DNA from: Septoria linicola
Taxonomy: Eukaryota > Ascomycota > Dothideomycetes > Mycosphaerellales > Mycosphaerellaceae
NCBI GenBank assembly: GCA_024114885.1
Contig: CP099425.1
Coordinates: 1,922,001-1,986,000 of the forward strand
Direction of reading: 5' to 3'
Length of the DNA: 64,000 bases
Part shown: positions 9,388 to 20,743 of the stretch, piece by piece
Numbering within the stretch: the first letter of the stretch is position 1
Layout of the letters: every line of letters begins with the position of its first letter
The notes under the pieces: generated by a model
What the model was told of the DNA's origin: nothing
Database searches by the model: none
Seen by the model: only the letters and a program-made list of their open reading frames with translations
Translations under genes and position numbers: made by a program

Positions 9388-12036
9388 CTATCCTTTGACG
9401 ACTTGCGTGTCCTCGATCTCCTGACTACGCATCGCCTTCACTGGCTGCGTAGACGGTATGACATCCTCGGCCGGCAGTTCTTGAGCTTCCATGTCAACAG
9501 GGAACCATGGCCTCTCTTCTTCCTCCGTCTCCTCTTCGTGGGTTGTAAGGGATGACCTGACTCGAGGCTGAGCTGTCCTTCTTTTGGGCAGCCTAGCAGT
9601 CTGCGGCTGGCTTCCTGGGACCGTGGACCGAATCAGCGCTGGATTATGCTCCGGTCTTAGACTGTTTGCATGGCTGATCGTTACTTGTGTGCCATTGGCC
9701 ATATTCGGGATGAGAGTGGGTCGCATTACCAGACTGCCTGTACTGCCCCGTCGAGGACGTCCACTTGGTCGACCTCCTTTGAGCCTGCCACCAAGTTTGA
9801 AAGGCGCCAACAGGAAGTTCTTCGTTCTTGTCATCAAGCTAGTAGAGTTCCTGCGAGCTCTGTTCAGGTTGACTGAACTGACTATGACCGGATTAGCATG
9901 TCCAGTCGCGTGGCTCTGTGGCTTGCCCAAAGACCTATGCGCACGATCGATCATGGCCTGGAACGTTTCTGCGTTAGGAAAGTGCTCATTCATCTTCGTT
10001 GAAGATCTCAGTGCCCGGACGGTTCTCAAGGGAATGGTCAGTGCCTCATACTCGCCAAGGCGCTTCTGATCTGCAACACTGAACAGCCAGCCAGCATCGT
10101 TGTTCCAGGCCGTTACCACTTCGTCGTACACCATGGAAGCAGCAAGATCTAGACTGTTCACCAATGCAGACTGCTCACGTTGAGCAGTTGAATCGGGCAC
10201 TGCGTTGTCATCAGTATTGCCTCCAGAGTCTTGTCGGGCCCTGTCCTGTGCCTTGCCGCCCTCGCCGTCACATCGCTGAGCAGTGCAGAGTCGGTCCCGA
10301 ATGCTGCCTTCCATACCAACGTCGAAGTCTTCGCCCACCCATGATATCCTTGAACTATTTGGAGCCTGGAGCGAGGAATGCGATGATAGAGGCCTGTCAT
10401 TGATCATGGCGTGCAGTTTCTGGAAGTGGTCCCCGTCTTTCACAGCTGCCTTGCCTTTGGAAGACCAAGAAACTGTACTTTGCTGCGACAGACGCCGCCA
10501 AGGAGGCTCATCTGATCGTTCTTGACAAGACTCACGATGCTCAGCGCTGTCATTATCAATATGTGACTTCGGCCGACCTTCTGGGCGCTCGGAGACGTTA
10601 CTATGTCGCGGAGCGGAGGATTTATCACTGAATTGCCTCGATCTCCCTGTACGCCCGATACTGCAAGTTGAGATTCGTGTGTTGATCTCAGCTTTTGGTG
10701 CAAATGGGTCCGGCCGGATCGTCCTTGCGAACGTGGACTGCTTCGATTTTGCCCGGGCGGAAGACATTTGAGGTACCTGTGGCGGTTGCCGAGCTGCAGT
10801 CTGCGTGTTGCGCGAGAAAGGTCGAGTAGCCCCTGTTGATAGAGGCGCTGGCGATGCTAGTATTGTGGCGTCGAGTAGACTTGAACGCGCTCCGTTGGCT
10901 TCGCATGCGGTTCCGGCATTGATTTGCTCTTCAACACGTGGTAAATCGTCGGGCTTGTGGGCTTGCTTCAGCTGCGCAGCGTTTGTATTACAAGGCGCTT
11001 CGCCCTCGTGCAACCTTTGCCTTAAGACATCGACTAGATCTCTGGATGTTGTTGCCATGGCTTCGATCTTTGAAATTCCGGACGATCTCGTACGTACCAC
11101 AGAGCCAGTGCTTGCCGAACGTCTCTTCCTTCGGGCGCCACTTCTTGACCTTGCAATGACTTCTCTGGCATCGACGCCGTTCGTGACAACCCTGTCAGCC
11201 AACGCAGTACCTGGGCGACCTCTGGTCACGCCAAGGACTGGTCTCACTGCGACCGATGGTGCTGCAGATCTGGGCAAGGGAGTTCCTGACACGTTCACTG
11301 TTCCATTTCCTGGTCCAACAGACGGTTTCTGCTTCGCTTTCCAAGATGCTGTTGGTGTAGCTGCAAGTCTTGCTAGAATATTCTCGTTACGTCTCGCTGC
11401 AGCACGGGACTGGTCTAGGTACTCGCGATGTTCTCGAATCACTCTTAGTGTATCCTGCACCGCGTTGGCAACATCAGCTTCTGTCAGGTCGCCTGCTTGC
11501 CACTCTCCGTTCGCTAGACCAGCAACATCTTGATGGGATCGGTTCGAGCTCGTTGAGATCTGCGTCTGTGTCGGAGACTGCATATCGTCGGCAAGATCGG
11601 TGTTATGAGATTCCTTCAGCGCTGTGACGTGCAGGAATGACTGCTTCCGCCGCGTATTGCTGGGCTGAAGTGAGCTGCCTATCATTGTGGGATCGATATC
11701 TTCGTCCCTGGAAGTCACATGCAAGAATGACTGTTTGCGACGACTGTTGGCTGGTCTGTCTAAGGCGACGGCTTCGTGTTGCTGCTCTAGCGTGTCTGCG
11801 ATCGCAGAACTCGTCTTGCTCGAGACTTGCCTCTCAGACGATGAGTCCGGCACGGAACGTGGGACAAGTTCTTCCTTCGATAATGTCCGGATGTCCTCGT
11901 CAACTTTGGCAATGGCATCCCCACCGCGTTTTCTCTCTGTCGTGGTGCCTCGAAGGCCTGTCTTCACTTCTCTGCGCGCTTTTGCTACCGAAGGCCCATC
12001 TTCATCAAGCATGCTCGTGAATCTGTCACGCGCCAT
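9388..12036 (-). CDS. Long disordered Ser/Arg-rich protein, function unknown
   Basis: An uninterrupted frame of 882 residues from the ATG at 12036 (MARDRFTSMLDEDGPSVAKA). In-frame codons upstream run to a TTG only. Most of the protein is low-complexity (Ser, Arg, Thr, Gln), with two near-identical short motifs near residues ~90 and ~115 (SRRKQSFLHVT and TRRKQSFLHVT), an internal repeat worth noting. More ordered parts occur in the middle (GDLTEADVANAVQDTLRVIR; ISKIEAMATTSRDLVDVLRQ) and near the C-terminus (WLFSVADQKRLGEYEALTIP; HFPNAETFQAMIDRAHRSLG). No known domain is recognised. Basic clusters suggest nuclear or cytoskeletal location, which is only inference. An upstream 5' exon cannot be excluded. 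Confidence 0.7.
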   Translation of the reverse strand: MARDRFTSMLDEDGPSVAKARREVKTGLRGTTTERKRGGDAIAKVDEDIRTLSKEELVPRSVPDSSSERQVSSKTSSAIADTLEQQHEAVALDRPANSRRKQSFLHVTSRDEDIDPTMIGSSLQPSNTRRKQSFLHVTALKESHNTDLADDMQSPTQTQISTSSNRSHQDVAGLANGEWQAGDLTEADVANAVQDTLRVIREHREYLDQSRAAARRNENILARLAATPTASWKAKQKPSVGPGNGTVNVSGTPLPRSAAPSVAVRPVLGVTRGRPGTALADRVVTNGVDAREVIARSRSGARRKRRSASTGSVVRTRSSGISKIEAMATTSRDLVDVLRQRLHEGEAPCNTNAAQLKQAHKPDDLPRVEEQINAGTACEANGARSSLLDATILASPAPLSTGATRPFSRNTQTAARQPPQVPQMSSARAKSKQSTFARTIRPDPFAPKAEINTRISTCSIGRTGRSRQFSDKSSAPRHSNVSERPEGRPKSHIDNDSAEHRESCQERSDEPPWRRLSQQSTVSWSSKGKAAVKDGDHFQKLHAMINDRPLSSHSSLQAPNSSRISWVGEDFDVGMEGSIRDRLCTAQRCDGEGGKAQDRARQDSGGNTDDNAVPDSTAQREQSALVNSLDLAASMVYDEVVTAWNNDAGWLFSVADQKRLGEYEALTIPLRTVRALRSSTKMNEHFPNAETFQAMIDRAHRSLGKPQSHATGHANPVIVSSVNLNRARRNSTSLMTRTKNFLLAPFKLGGRLKGGRPSGRPRRGSTGSLVMRPTLIPNMANGTQVTISHANSLRPEHNPALIRSTVPGSQPQTARLPKRRTAQPRVRSSLTTHEEETEEEERPWFPVDMEAQELPAEDVIPSTQPVKAMRSQEIEDTQVVKG

Positions 12037-12574
12037 CTCGTCGCGCTTCCTGTACAACACGCTGCTCTGTGTGTTATGGGTCAAAAGATCATGAATCTCA
12101 AGCGATCGGAATGTGCGTCAGGGCTGAGGCCACGCAGCATTTTGCAAGATCCTATGTGTCGGTTTGACTTCTGCTGTGTACCATGGGATGGAAGTTGTAA
12201 GCAATGCTGCGTCAATCGATTGGGCGCATTCGAAAGGTAAGCAATCTCATACCGAATTCTCTGTGCCACACCTGAACACATGTTGGGATGGGAGCAGGAA
12301 AACGTTTTGTGCAAATGTTATTATTATCGCAGCTAAATACAGGCTCATTGATGCCGGATCGCATGTACCTTTCGTGCCATTGACTGGGCACTGAGCGGAT
12401 CATAATGGTGCGGCGACCAATTGACCGACCACGACGGCCATCTGAAAGCATGGCGTATGCCGTGTTGCATTCAGCTCATGGTGCGCCGCCGACCCAGAGA
12501 CCACATGGCAGCATAAAGCAGGAAGATGCTTTTGTACACGAAAGGAAGTGCAAAGCCCTGACGCCGCGCCAGGT
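12037..12574. other. Intergenic region
   Basis: 538 bases between two minus-strand genes, serving as promoter of the disordered protein. No conserved element or RNA gene is seen. Confidence 0.5.
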
Positions 12575-15500
12575 TTACGCGCTGTTCTGCCGTGTCTTGC
12601 CAGACTCGCAAGAGTCGTCAGCCCATCTACCCTTGATGTCGTCTGCAAAGAACGTGCGGGGCTCTGATCCTCGCACCGCCCGCATGCGAATGCCGCTAAG
12701 ATTACGGAATGTCGGTGGAAACGTCACCGTGGTCAGCTGGCAGTTGCGATAGCCTTCGCATGCTGGAAGAGTATAGTTCTCTGAATAGGTTGGAACATCA
12801 TCTTTGACGGTATTGTTCCAAGTGTAGCCAGTGACTTGCATGGTGCATGGCGTGGTCTGGCTATCGCAGCCTAGGGCAGCACTGCTTGCGTCGAAGAAGA
12901 AAGCCGGGTTGCCCTCGTGATATGGTCCATCGGCAATTTCTCCAGGCTCCAGGCCATTCTGTACTGGCGGAGGTGGCCCGGCTCTGAGCCCAGTGCCATT
13001 CGCTAAGAAGACTGCGACGTTCGGCGCAGAAGCTGGTGCGAAAGGCTCGACTGGCTGTGGAGAGTACACATAGCCGCTGCTGAACAGCATGTGCTTGTAC
13101 GGTCTCAGACTCAGTGGCGGCTGTTGAGTGACATCCGAGGTACCATTTCCACTAGTGGTACTCGTGCCGTTCCAGAATGAGCTCTGACGCTTGCGCAGTC
13201 TGGCGCTACCAGAGCGGAATGTTGGCAAGTCGTCGAAGTTCATAGTGAAATCGCCCTGCTCACCGCAAGTCGGGATAGCCCCAGCCACAGTGGACGTCGA
13301 TACACTTGTTGACAGCGAGCGTGTGGGCGAAGCGATGGATGTGCTATTGCGAGAGCTGATGGGTGAAGTACTCGATCTTGCGCTTGTAGTAGAGGTAGCA
13401 CTTCCAGAATTGCTCGTGGGAGATTGGGTGCCACTGTCTGATGTAGAGCCGGTCCTCGAGTCCGTTTCGAAGCTAGTGCTCGAGGTTGAAGTGAGAGCAC
13501 GAGTACTTGGACCAGTGACCATGACTTGGCCAGAAGTTGGCGAGGAAGTGCCACTTGCTGATGGGCTTGTCGACGAGCTCCTCGAATCTGGTGACAATGA
13601 AGGGGAAGCGTTGGGCAGCGATTCGGATGTCGACACTCGCGATGCAGTCGTGTCGGTGGCATCGGAGGCACTGCGAGTGAGGTCGGAGGATAGACCTGAT
13701 GTACCTGAGCCAAGGACTCCGGACGTCTGCGCACTGATACCACTTCCGCCGCTGACTGTCATTGCCGTGGCGCTGGTGATCACTCTGGTGACAGTCAGGC
13801 TCGTCGCCAGAGTAGAAGCGCGTGAAGAGGAGCTGTCAGCCGGCGAACGCGAGCCCGATTCCGTGACGCTGTAGGTAGTGCCATTAGATACCGTGATCCT
13901 CGGCGTTACTGGACTTGGGGAGCTAAGCACGGTGAATGTTGTGCCTTTTCCAGATAGGAAGCTCGTAATGGTGTATGGTGAGCGGGTCAGGGGGCCGGTG
14001 CGTGCGGAGGCAGTAGCGGAGCCATTAGACGCGCTGCTGATGCTCGGAAGGCCGTTTGTAGACAGTGGTGAAGACGGTGATTCGGCTGTGCCGCTCAGGC
14101 TACTACCGCTGCTGGCTCCAATCGTCTGATGGATACCATCAGATTGCTCTGTCGACAGTGTCGCGGTCGTACTCTGAGACTCAATCTGTGTGAACAAAGA
14201 GGGCAGCGAAGCAGAAGCCGAAGGAGCAGTAGGGAATGCGATGCCTGTGCTGAGCGACAACGGGGACGTGCCGACAGTAATAGTGGTTGCCGCAGACTCT
14301 GCGGAAGACCCTCCTGAGCTTGTGCCCACAACTTGCCCAATGGTAGCTGTGACCAATTGTGTGCTTGTTGAGATGGTGATATCGTCGTGGCCAAAATAGA
14401 CCATTCTCGTGAATCTTGTGAATCGTAGTGGGATACTGGCAACTAGGCTCGTTTGGACCGTATCTCCAGCGCTTGAAGTGTTCCATCCTGCACTATTCAT
14501 CCCAGTGAAGCTAGCACGCGAGGACGATGGAGCTGGCGAGACTCTTGATAATGAACGAGTGATGTAGTGGGTACTCGTCAGAGTTGTCGTCAGTGCAGAG
14601 CTGAGAACGCTGAATGTCGTCGAGCTGTACGGGGGTGGCGTGAATGTCGTCAAGGCATCAGAAGTGGAAGCCGTGCTGGGCAGAGAGCTGCTCGCTGCTG
14701 ATGTAGACGTGCCTGGTAGTGGAGTCACCACGACAGATGTTGTGACAATGCTCAGCGAGACGCCGCTAGAGGGCGTAGCTCCACCTTGCCACACCGTGCT
14801 GCCGCTTGAGACATAGAAAGAGTATGCAGGGGTGGTTGAAGACCCAAGCAGGGCTGTAGACCTAGGCGGAGACGCAGTGACTGTGGAGAACAGCGAGACG
14901 GTAGCAGTCACGGTTGCGGTCGTTGTGAAGACTGCAGTCGGCTGCGAAGGACTCTCGCTAGCTGTGACGGTTATGGTGCGAGATACGGTAGTCGTGAACG
15001 TTGAAATGGTCGTGTACGATGTCGAACTGGAAGAATCCTGGCTGAGACCAGTGCTACCACTCGATCTCGCCAGAGAGAGCGCGGTAGAGGTGACGGTCTC
15101 TGTGTACGGAATGTAGACTGTGGAAGCGCTGGCAGAATACGCGGCAGACACCCTAGTCGCAAGAAGTAAGCTATCGACCACGACTTTCAGTGCACTAAAC
15201 ACGATGCAGAGTCCGATGGCGTTGATCAAGAGGCCTTGGACTCCAACGGTCCTTGTGTAGCGTCGCCAGACGCGGGTGGATACGATCCAGTCTCGGACAC
15301 CAGGCAAAGGGTTGTGGATGGCTTGCAGCCATTCCCGACTCTTGCCAGCCGATTCTGCTGCTCGAGCCCGAGCATATTGCTCGTCTTGCCTACGGACGTT
15401 TTCGAAGACCGAGTCCTTTCGCAGAGAATCAGGAGTGCTGGATTGGCGTAGGTCCACGCTCCATGTGGGCGGAAGGACAAAACCGCCCGGATCAACACTG

Positions 15501-15580
15501 CTCGAGCTCGAAGTCGATGCGTTTTTCTGTCGGTCCCTTCCCTTTTTGTGACCAATTTGTCTGGATTTGCCTTTGGCCAT
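12575..15580 (-). CDS. Mucin-like Ser/Thr-rich membrane protein
   Basis: From the ATG at 15580 (MAKGKSRQIGHKKGRDRQKN) the frame encodes 1,001 residues. There is a basic N-terminal ~125-residue region, one clear membrane helix (LLINAIGLCIVFSALKVVVD), then ~600 residues dominated by Ser and Thr with repeated TVTST/SSTS blocks. A compact C-terminal domain of ~250 residues has paired Cys (CGEQGDFTMNFDDLPTF; FFDASSAALGCDSQTTPCTM; LPACEGYRNCQL). The layout fits a type II protein with a heavily O-mannosylated wall-facing stalk and a folded tip domain of the kind seen on other fungal surface proteins. That is inference from composition and topology. An upstream exon (15758-15849) could extend it by 64 residues with a signal-like leader; see findings. 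Confidence 0.82.
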   Translation of the reverse strand: MAKGKSRQIGHKKGRDRQKNASTSSSSSVDPGGFVLPPTWSVDLRQSSTPDSLRKDSVFENVRRQDEQYARARAAESAGKSREWLQAIHNPLPGVRDWIVSTRVWRRYTRTVGVQGLLINAIGLCIVFSALKVVVDSLLLATRVSAAYSASASTVYIPYTETVTSTALSLARSSGSTGLSQDSSSSTSYTTISTFTTTVSRTITVTASESPSQPTAVFTTTATVTATVSLFSTVTASPPRSTALLGSSTTPAYSFYVSSGSTVWQGGATPSSGVSLSIVTTSVVVTPLPGTSTSAASSSLPSTASTSDALTTFTPPPYSSTTFSVLSSALTTTLTSTHYITRSLSRVSPAPSSSRASFTGMNSAGWNTSSAGDTVQTSLVASIPLRFTRFTRMVYFGHDDITISTSTQLVTATIGQVVGTSSGGSSAESAATTITVGTSPLSLSTGIAFPTAPSASASLPSLFTQIESQSTTATLSTEQSDGIHQTIGASSGSSLSGTAESPSSPLSTNGLPSISSASNGSATASARTGPLTRSPYTITSFLSGKGTTFTVLSSPSPVTPRITVSNGTTYSVTESGSRSPADSSSSRASTLATSLTVTRVITSATAMTVSGGSGISAQTSGVLGSGTSGLSSDLTRSASDATDTTASRVSTSESLPNASPSLSPDSRSSSTSPSASGTSSPTSGQVMVTGPSTRALTSTSSTSFETDSRTGSTSDSGTQSPTSNSGSATSTTSARSSTSPISSRNSTSIASPTRSLSTSVSTSTVAGAIPTCGEQGDFTMNFDDLPTFRSGSARLRKRQSSFWNGTSTTSGNGTSDVTQQPPLSLRPYKHMLFSSGYVYSPQPVEPFAPASAPNVAVFLANGTGLRAGPPPPVQNGLEPGEIADGPYHEGNPAFFFDASSAALGCDSQTTPCTMQVTGYTWNNTVKDDVPTYSENYTLPACEGYRNCQLTTVTFPPTFRNLSGIRMRAVRGSEPRTFFADDIKGRWADDSCESGKTRQNSA

Positions 15581-17402
15581 GATCCAAGCATGAAGATGTA
15601 TGCTCGGCAAAATGCTGTTGAAGAGTGTGCTTGTGTATTCGAAAATTGCGAGGCTATCCATTTTGTTGTGCTCGAGATCTCTGATCGCGATGTCCAGGGC
15701 AGACCAGTTCTGGATGCGAAGGGGCAGGTGCAGTAAACAAGAAGAGGAAGCACTTACCCAATGGTGTCATTGACAGAGGTCAAGTTCCAGTATTTGGCTT
15801 GAGCAGCCGCGATGCAGGCCATCGCGACCACGGCGAGTGAGATCCTCATCGCGAAGGCGTGCCTTCTGGCATGAACGAGTGACTGCGGTGAGAAAGGGGT
15901 GACGAAAAGAGTGTGGTCTGCGGAAGGTTGTCAAAGAGCGTGGTCGTGTTGGAAGAAACGAGGGTGAGGTGGTCGTGTCGTTGCAAAGTTGGTGTTCGTG
16001 GCAAAGGGAAAGCAGCAGGTGCGCTAGTGCCTCGACCTACATGCAGACTGTTTACTTCTTTCTTCAGATCACCATCATCCACCGTGTGTGATAGTGTCGC
16101 TGACAGACAATCTCGCATCAGTCTTCACATGCCTAGTGCTCCGCTCACCTCTGCCAGAATGCACTTGTTTGGCATGTGAGATTGACTCCTTTCACCCTTG
16201 TTCACTGTGTTTTCGTGCAATTGACTGACTTCTCATGGCGTACAGTGATCCAACGTCCGGTTGTAAGAAGTTGATTTCGAGCCTCCAATCTCCCGACTGT
16301 CACTCAAGAGAAATTTTGCACACCCAGAGTGCTTCGCGTTGCTCCTGTTGCGTCGGTACTTATGCTGAGTGTGGAGCTTTCATCACACGCGTGTTCGTAG
16401 ACCTCACGTCGACCTCTGATACAGCTGTAACCAGCATCGACTACCAGATCTCCGAAGGTCTGCAGAGGTCAAATGCAAGCAGGTCCAATCAGACCGACGA
16501 ACAACACGTCGTGGAACTTTTGGCTCGTAGCACACATCTGCACAACTCCAGGCCAGGCGCGCAATGCCATCGTTCTTCTCCTGAGCGTATCGTAAGGCGG
16601 TGTCCTGCTATGCGAAGACATTTACTCCGCTCGATGACCGGGCGAAGAATTTGCGAAGCTCAAGTCAGATATACGCCTCTTCAGCTGTCTTCTGCTATAC
16701 TTCATCATTGTAACAGGCTTCTCGATGCCTCCTCATTATTGTCCTCTTCAAGCCCGTTGCACCATCATTCGGGTGTCTCTCAGATCACATGGATGGCTGC
16801 TTCCAGTGCCTTTTTGCTCTCCGTGTGTTCATCCCACGCCCCGATGCTGCCGAGCGGCTTCTCGGTGTGGGAGTGCATAAGACATTTGTCCAATGATGGC
16901 CTTCCAGCTCGTCAGGTGGCTATGACAGCACCACCTCTCACCGCATCTGCGTGAAGACTATTAGAGTGCCAGAGATGCGCCCGGTCGCCGCATTCACACC
17001 CATGCTGGCTTCCTGCTGTCATTGAAGTCAAGAACACTCCGAAACATCGAAGGGTCTTTGAGCCGTGTCGAAGCAACGCCGAGATTAGCAAATCTACGCC
17101 TGCGGGCACGCAAAGGGTCCGTCCAACGAGTCGGGAGCAATCAATGCAATTGAACTGAGGCGCGATAGGCATGCTCTAATACCATAAAGCATGCCTTTGC
17201 CGCGACTCACCTCTAATCAGTAGCATAGAGCACGTAACCAACAGCACAGATACAAGACGACGCTGACGCTGCTCTCTTCGTCTCCATCGGCAACGGCAAC
17301 GGTTTCTTATCTCTCTTCACGGACTTCATGGTGCCACGAGCCACGAGACACTAGCCACACCCCGCTTCACATGCACACCAGACCCTCGACCTCTTTTTCA
17401 AA
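15581..17402. other. Large divergent intergenic region with a candidate upstream exon
   Basis: About 1.8 kb between divergent genes. On the minus strand 15849-15758 reads as a short signal-peptide-like exon (MRISLAVVAMACIAAAQA) ending in a GTAAGT donor. The rest has only short frames without coding character, and no repeat or RNA gene was recognised. Confidence 0.45.
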
Positions 17403-19166
17403 ATGAACACTTTCGCACAACATTTACAACCTACATCGCTTACGTCGACACCGTACGACTCAGTTGCGCGACCTCCCTCTTATACGCGCCGTTCTATAGA
17501 TTCGATCGCGAGCCACAATCTGCGTGCCAGAATGCAGGCGGAGCGAAATGGCATGCCGATAGGAAATGGCGGCGGCGGCGGTGGTGGCCAGCGCGGAGGA
17601 TATGGCATGCCACAGCGCATGGCCGCCAGTCCGCCCAAGAACAAGAGTATGCTGAGAGTTTGGAAGTAGAGTGGAAGATATTGGCTAACACAATCGGCAG
17701 ACACGCAGCATGTCCCCTGTAAGTTCTATCTGCAAGGCCAGTGCCAAGCTGGGCCGATGTGCCCGTTCTCTCATGATATCGAGTCGACGACGCGACCGGC
17801 GCCATGCAAATACTTCGCCAAGGGAGGATGCAAGTTCGGAAGGAAATGCATGCTCCTGCACGTAACGCCCGATGGCACAGTCGTGAACCAGCGCTTTCCC
17901 CCTCCTCAATATCTCGCTGGGCCGCCCCCACCTCACGCTTTTGGACCTCCACCACCAGGGCTTCTCTCTCTGCAAGCGCAGAATCTCGAGCAGCGGCCAA
18001 ATGGAGATGTCCCATCAGATTTCGAGCACTATCGATATGGTGCACAGAATGGATACGAAATGCCGCAGCCCGATATGACCTACACCTCAGCATCGCCGAA
18101 GTTTGGATCACCTCCTGCGAATGAGCGCATTGCGACATCTCCACCTCAGAAAGGACTATCCGTCTTGGACGCGCCTCTACCCAACAGTTTCGACAGCAAC
18201 GGCATTTCGTGGGCAGCCATACATGGTCCATCTGGAGCATTGGCTGCATCGGTTCCCTCACGCTTCGGTGTAGAGTCGCCTCCCTCATCGTTACCTCGCA
18301 AGTCACAGCTTGGCAATTCAGCGCTTCGAGAGTTACACAACTCAGCATATGGCGGTATGGACAATGTGATCGCGAGCATGGGTTCGTCACCACCAAGTGG
18401 GTCTGATGAGCCACTGTCTTTTGCAAAGAGACCGCTGCACTCAAATCGTCTACGCGCGTCGAGAGGAGGTGGGGTGGCCGCGAGCTATGGTGGCTTCGCG
18501 CCTACGCCTTTCGAAGAGTGGGAAGAAGATGATGATGGCCATTCGGATAGGGAGGAAGAACTGCTGCCCTCCAGCTTGCATGATCTGATCCCGGAGGATA
18601 GACCGCGCCGAGTCTCTCGGAACGTGGAGGATTCATCTTCGTTTCTTGGTATGCGTCGAACGCCTTCTGGCCATGGCACACCTTCAGAGAGCAAAGTCGG
18701 CAGCCCTCACTCTTCGAGTCCTTCGAGGTACAACAGCGTCTTCGCACGCACGGCCATGCAGAACGGACTCGGACATGTTGGGTCGCCCCTCCGCGACTCT
18801 TCGTTCCCTACATCACATCCGGCTGGCATGCCAGCAAATGGTGAGCTGAGTCCAAGCTTCAGTAGCCCAGGACGTCACACGCAAGCGAGTATGAGCATGC
18901 TCACGCAAGGACTGGCGAGGACCAAGCTCGAGGCCGCCAGGTCTGCTTCGAGTGTGCCACAGGTACCTGTGCCAACCAAGACCTTATCAAACGGATCAAC
19001 CTCTGCTCGAGCCAGCATGGACCGCAACCTGAGCAGCAACAGCATCAGCCAGCGCATCGATGAGGAGCAAGAGCTTTTCGATATGGACATTGGCTCTGAG
19101 TCCAAAAATGGCACGAGCACGAACTTCGGGGCTATCGGTGGCGGCCGCACCGGGGCATTGAAGTAG
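17403..19166 (+). CDS. Tandem CCCH zinc-finger protein
   Basis: Exons 17403-17646 and 17701-19166 with a 54-nt intron (GTATGC...GGCAG) give 569 residues. Two fingers of the form C-x7-C-x5-C-x3-H follow the splice: Cys88/96/102-His106 (CKFYLQGQCQAGPMCPFSH) and Cys117/125/131-His135 (CKYFAKGGCKFGRKCMLLH). A Gly-rich stretch precedes them, and a Pro-rich then Ser-rich disordered tail of ~430 residues follows. Tandem fingers with this spacing bind RNA in related proteins; the arrangement is closest to budding-yeast Lee1 and fission-yeast Cps3 (family knowledge, orthology not tested). It probably acts in mRNA metabolism. The gene is divergent from the mucin-like gene. Confidence 0.88.
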
Positions 19167-19896
19167 TATTTCAGCCCCTCGACCACTCAATTCTTCGTCC
19201 ACCCGCTAGGCGTTGATTGTAGTATGCGCTCCGCCAAGGAAGTTCAAAGCGGAAAATTCGATCCCAAATGGCACAGCGAACACTGCGCCTCTTGCAGAAC
19301 GCGTGCCGTGGGACATTAGTGGATACAATGCGCAGGGTCCACCCACATGAATTGCATCTGGGATTGCGGCGAGGAGTTGCTCGCATGGCGTTTGTTGGCT
19401 TGACTGTATTGAGACGTTGCTTGACGCCATCACAACATGGGTATGAGCATTACAAGGAGTGGGTGAAAAGAGAAAAAGAAGTGATCGAATTTTCAGCGAA
19501 GGCGCTGGTGGAATGACATGATGCTTATGGGAGAGGGCATCGTTATGGTTTTTGGTGACGGGCATTGTTGGCGGTTTTTCATTTTGAGCGACATGGGATA
19601 CGATTGGGCGGGAACACTACTTTCGTTGTTAATAAACGGGTCAGTAATGCGACATAGATGCAGAGTCGTGGACTCGAGCTGTTGAAGAGAGGAAGTGCTC
19701 CTAGGCAAATCTGAATACCCTTACATCCATTGATCCTATCTATATGCTACATCTACTCATTTCACATATGCATCCATTGTGCTTTCCTGTCCCGTCGCAT
19801 CGTATCCATGCTGCATTTCTCGAGCCATGCTAGTAAGTATGCTACAGAGGAGTTCCATCGACTGCGAATCATGTACCTCCATGCTGTGACACACAC
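19167..19896. other. Convergent intergenic region
   Basis: 730 bases between the 3' ends of the CCCH gene and the kinase-like gene. No feature is recognised. Confidence 0.5.
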
Positions 19897-20743
19897 TCAG
19901 TCTTGTGGATAGCAAGCTGAAGAGCGCTTTCGATCCTTCTTGAGGAATTCCACAATCTCCTTGAACCCTTGATAGTCGTTCTTCTTGTCTGACACCGGTC
20001 TTCCCTTGTTCGTCGCGTAACCCACACCTTTCCTCAATGTCTTGCCGAGAGGCGCACACGAGTCGAAGTCGACGATCATTGCGTTGCCAGTGGAGTCTAC
20101 GCAGATATTTCCTGGACACCTGTCAGAGAAGGTTGATGCAGTGAGGGGAAAAGGGCAAGCACTCACCAGGGTTAATGTCATTGTGAGCCAAGCCTAAGGA
20201 ATGCAAGTGCTTCAGGCCATCCTGGACTTGCTCGAGGAGTCTCGCTTGTTCTTCTTCGGAGAGGCCTACTTCAGCGTACTCTGCTAGATTGCAATAGCAT
20301 CGTTTCAGACACAGGTGCGTGATGCGGTTGCCTTTGAGCACACAGCCGTAGTACTCGACAATGCTTGGATGCGGGTGTTTCTTAAGATGTTCTAGGACAA
20401 AAGCTTCGGTGTACATGCAGTCGGCTACAAATGTCTTTCCGGGCCTGGAGTCCTCGTATGTAAATTGTGGAGCTTTGAGGTAGTGGTCCGACATGTGGAA
20501 AGCTGGGGCGGGAGTGAAGTCTTTGGGCATGACTGGGAAGATGTTCTCTTCGGGAACGGGTTCGAGGTATTGAATCACGTCGACATCGTCCATTTCTTCA
20601 ATCCTCCTTTCGGCTCGGCCGGCATAGGCGTTGCCATCGACAAAGGCTGTGATGAGAGTGCATTCGAAATCTGGAGTGCCACCGTCCTCGTTCCAGATTT
20701 CTCGTAGCGAGAATTGAGAGCCGTCCGCGGTTTCGTAGTCCAT
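19897..20743 (-). CDS. Truncated protein-kinase-like protein
   Basis: Exons 20743-20167 and 20111-19897 with a 55-nt intron (GTGAGT...TCCAG) give 263 residues. The catalytic-loop motif is present as HNDINPGN (His-x-Asp-x4-Asn) at about residue 187, and the metal-binding motif as DFD near residue 205. An alphaE-like helix precedes it (LEQVQDGLKHLHSLGLAHND). A hinge-like segment (RITHLCLKRCYCNLAEY) is visible, but no clear Gly-rich loop, and the chain stops soon after the DFD segment with only GYATNKGRPVSDKKNDYQGF in place of a full C-lobe. Short kinase-like proteins of this design are common in Pezizomycotina. The ATG at 20743 is the first in frame; a longer frame starts only at GTG. Activity is uncertain. 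Confidence 0.75.

Noticed and set aside
15226..15753. 175-codon minus frame overlapping the mucin-like N-terminus
   Set aside because: It is an out-of-frame shadow; the neighbouring frame carries the membrane helix and Ser/Thr stalk.
16235..16954. 239-codon plus frame in the mucin/CCCH intergenic region
   Set aside because: Composition is random-like (Cys/His/Ser mix without pattern), with no splice continuity and no recognisable motif.
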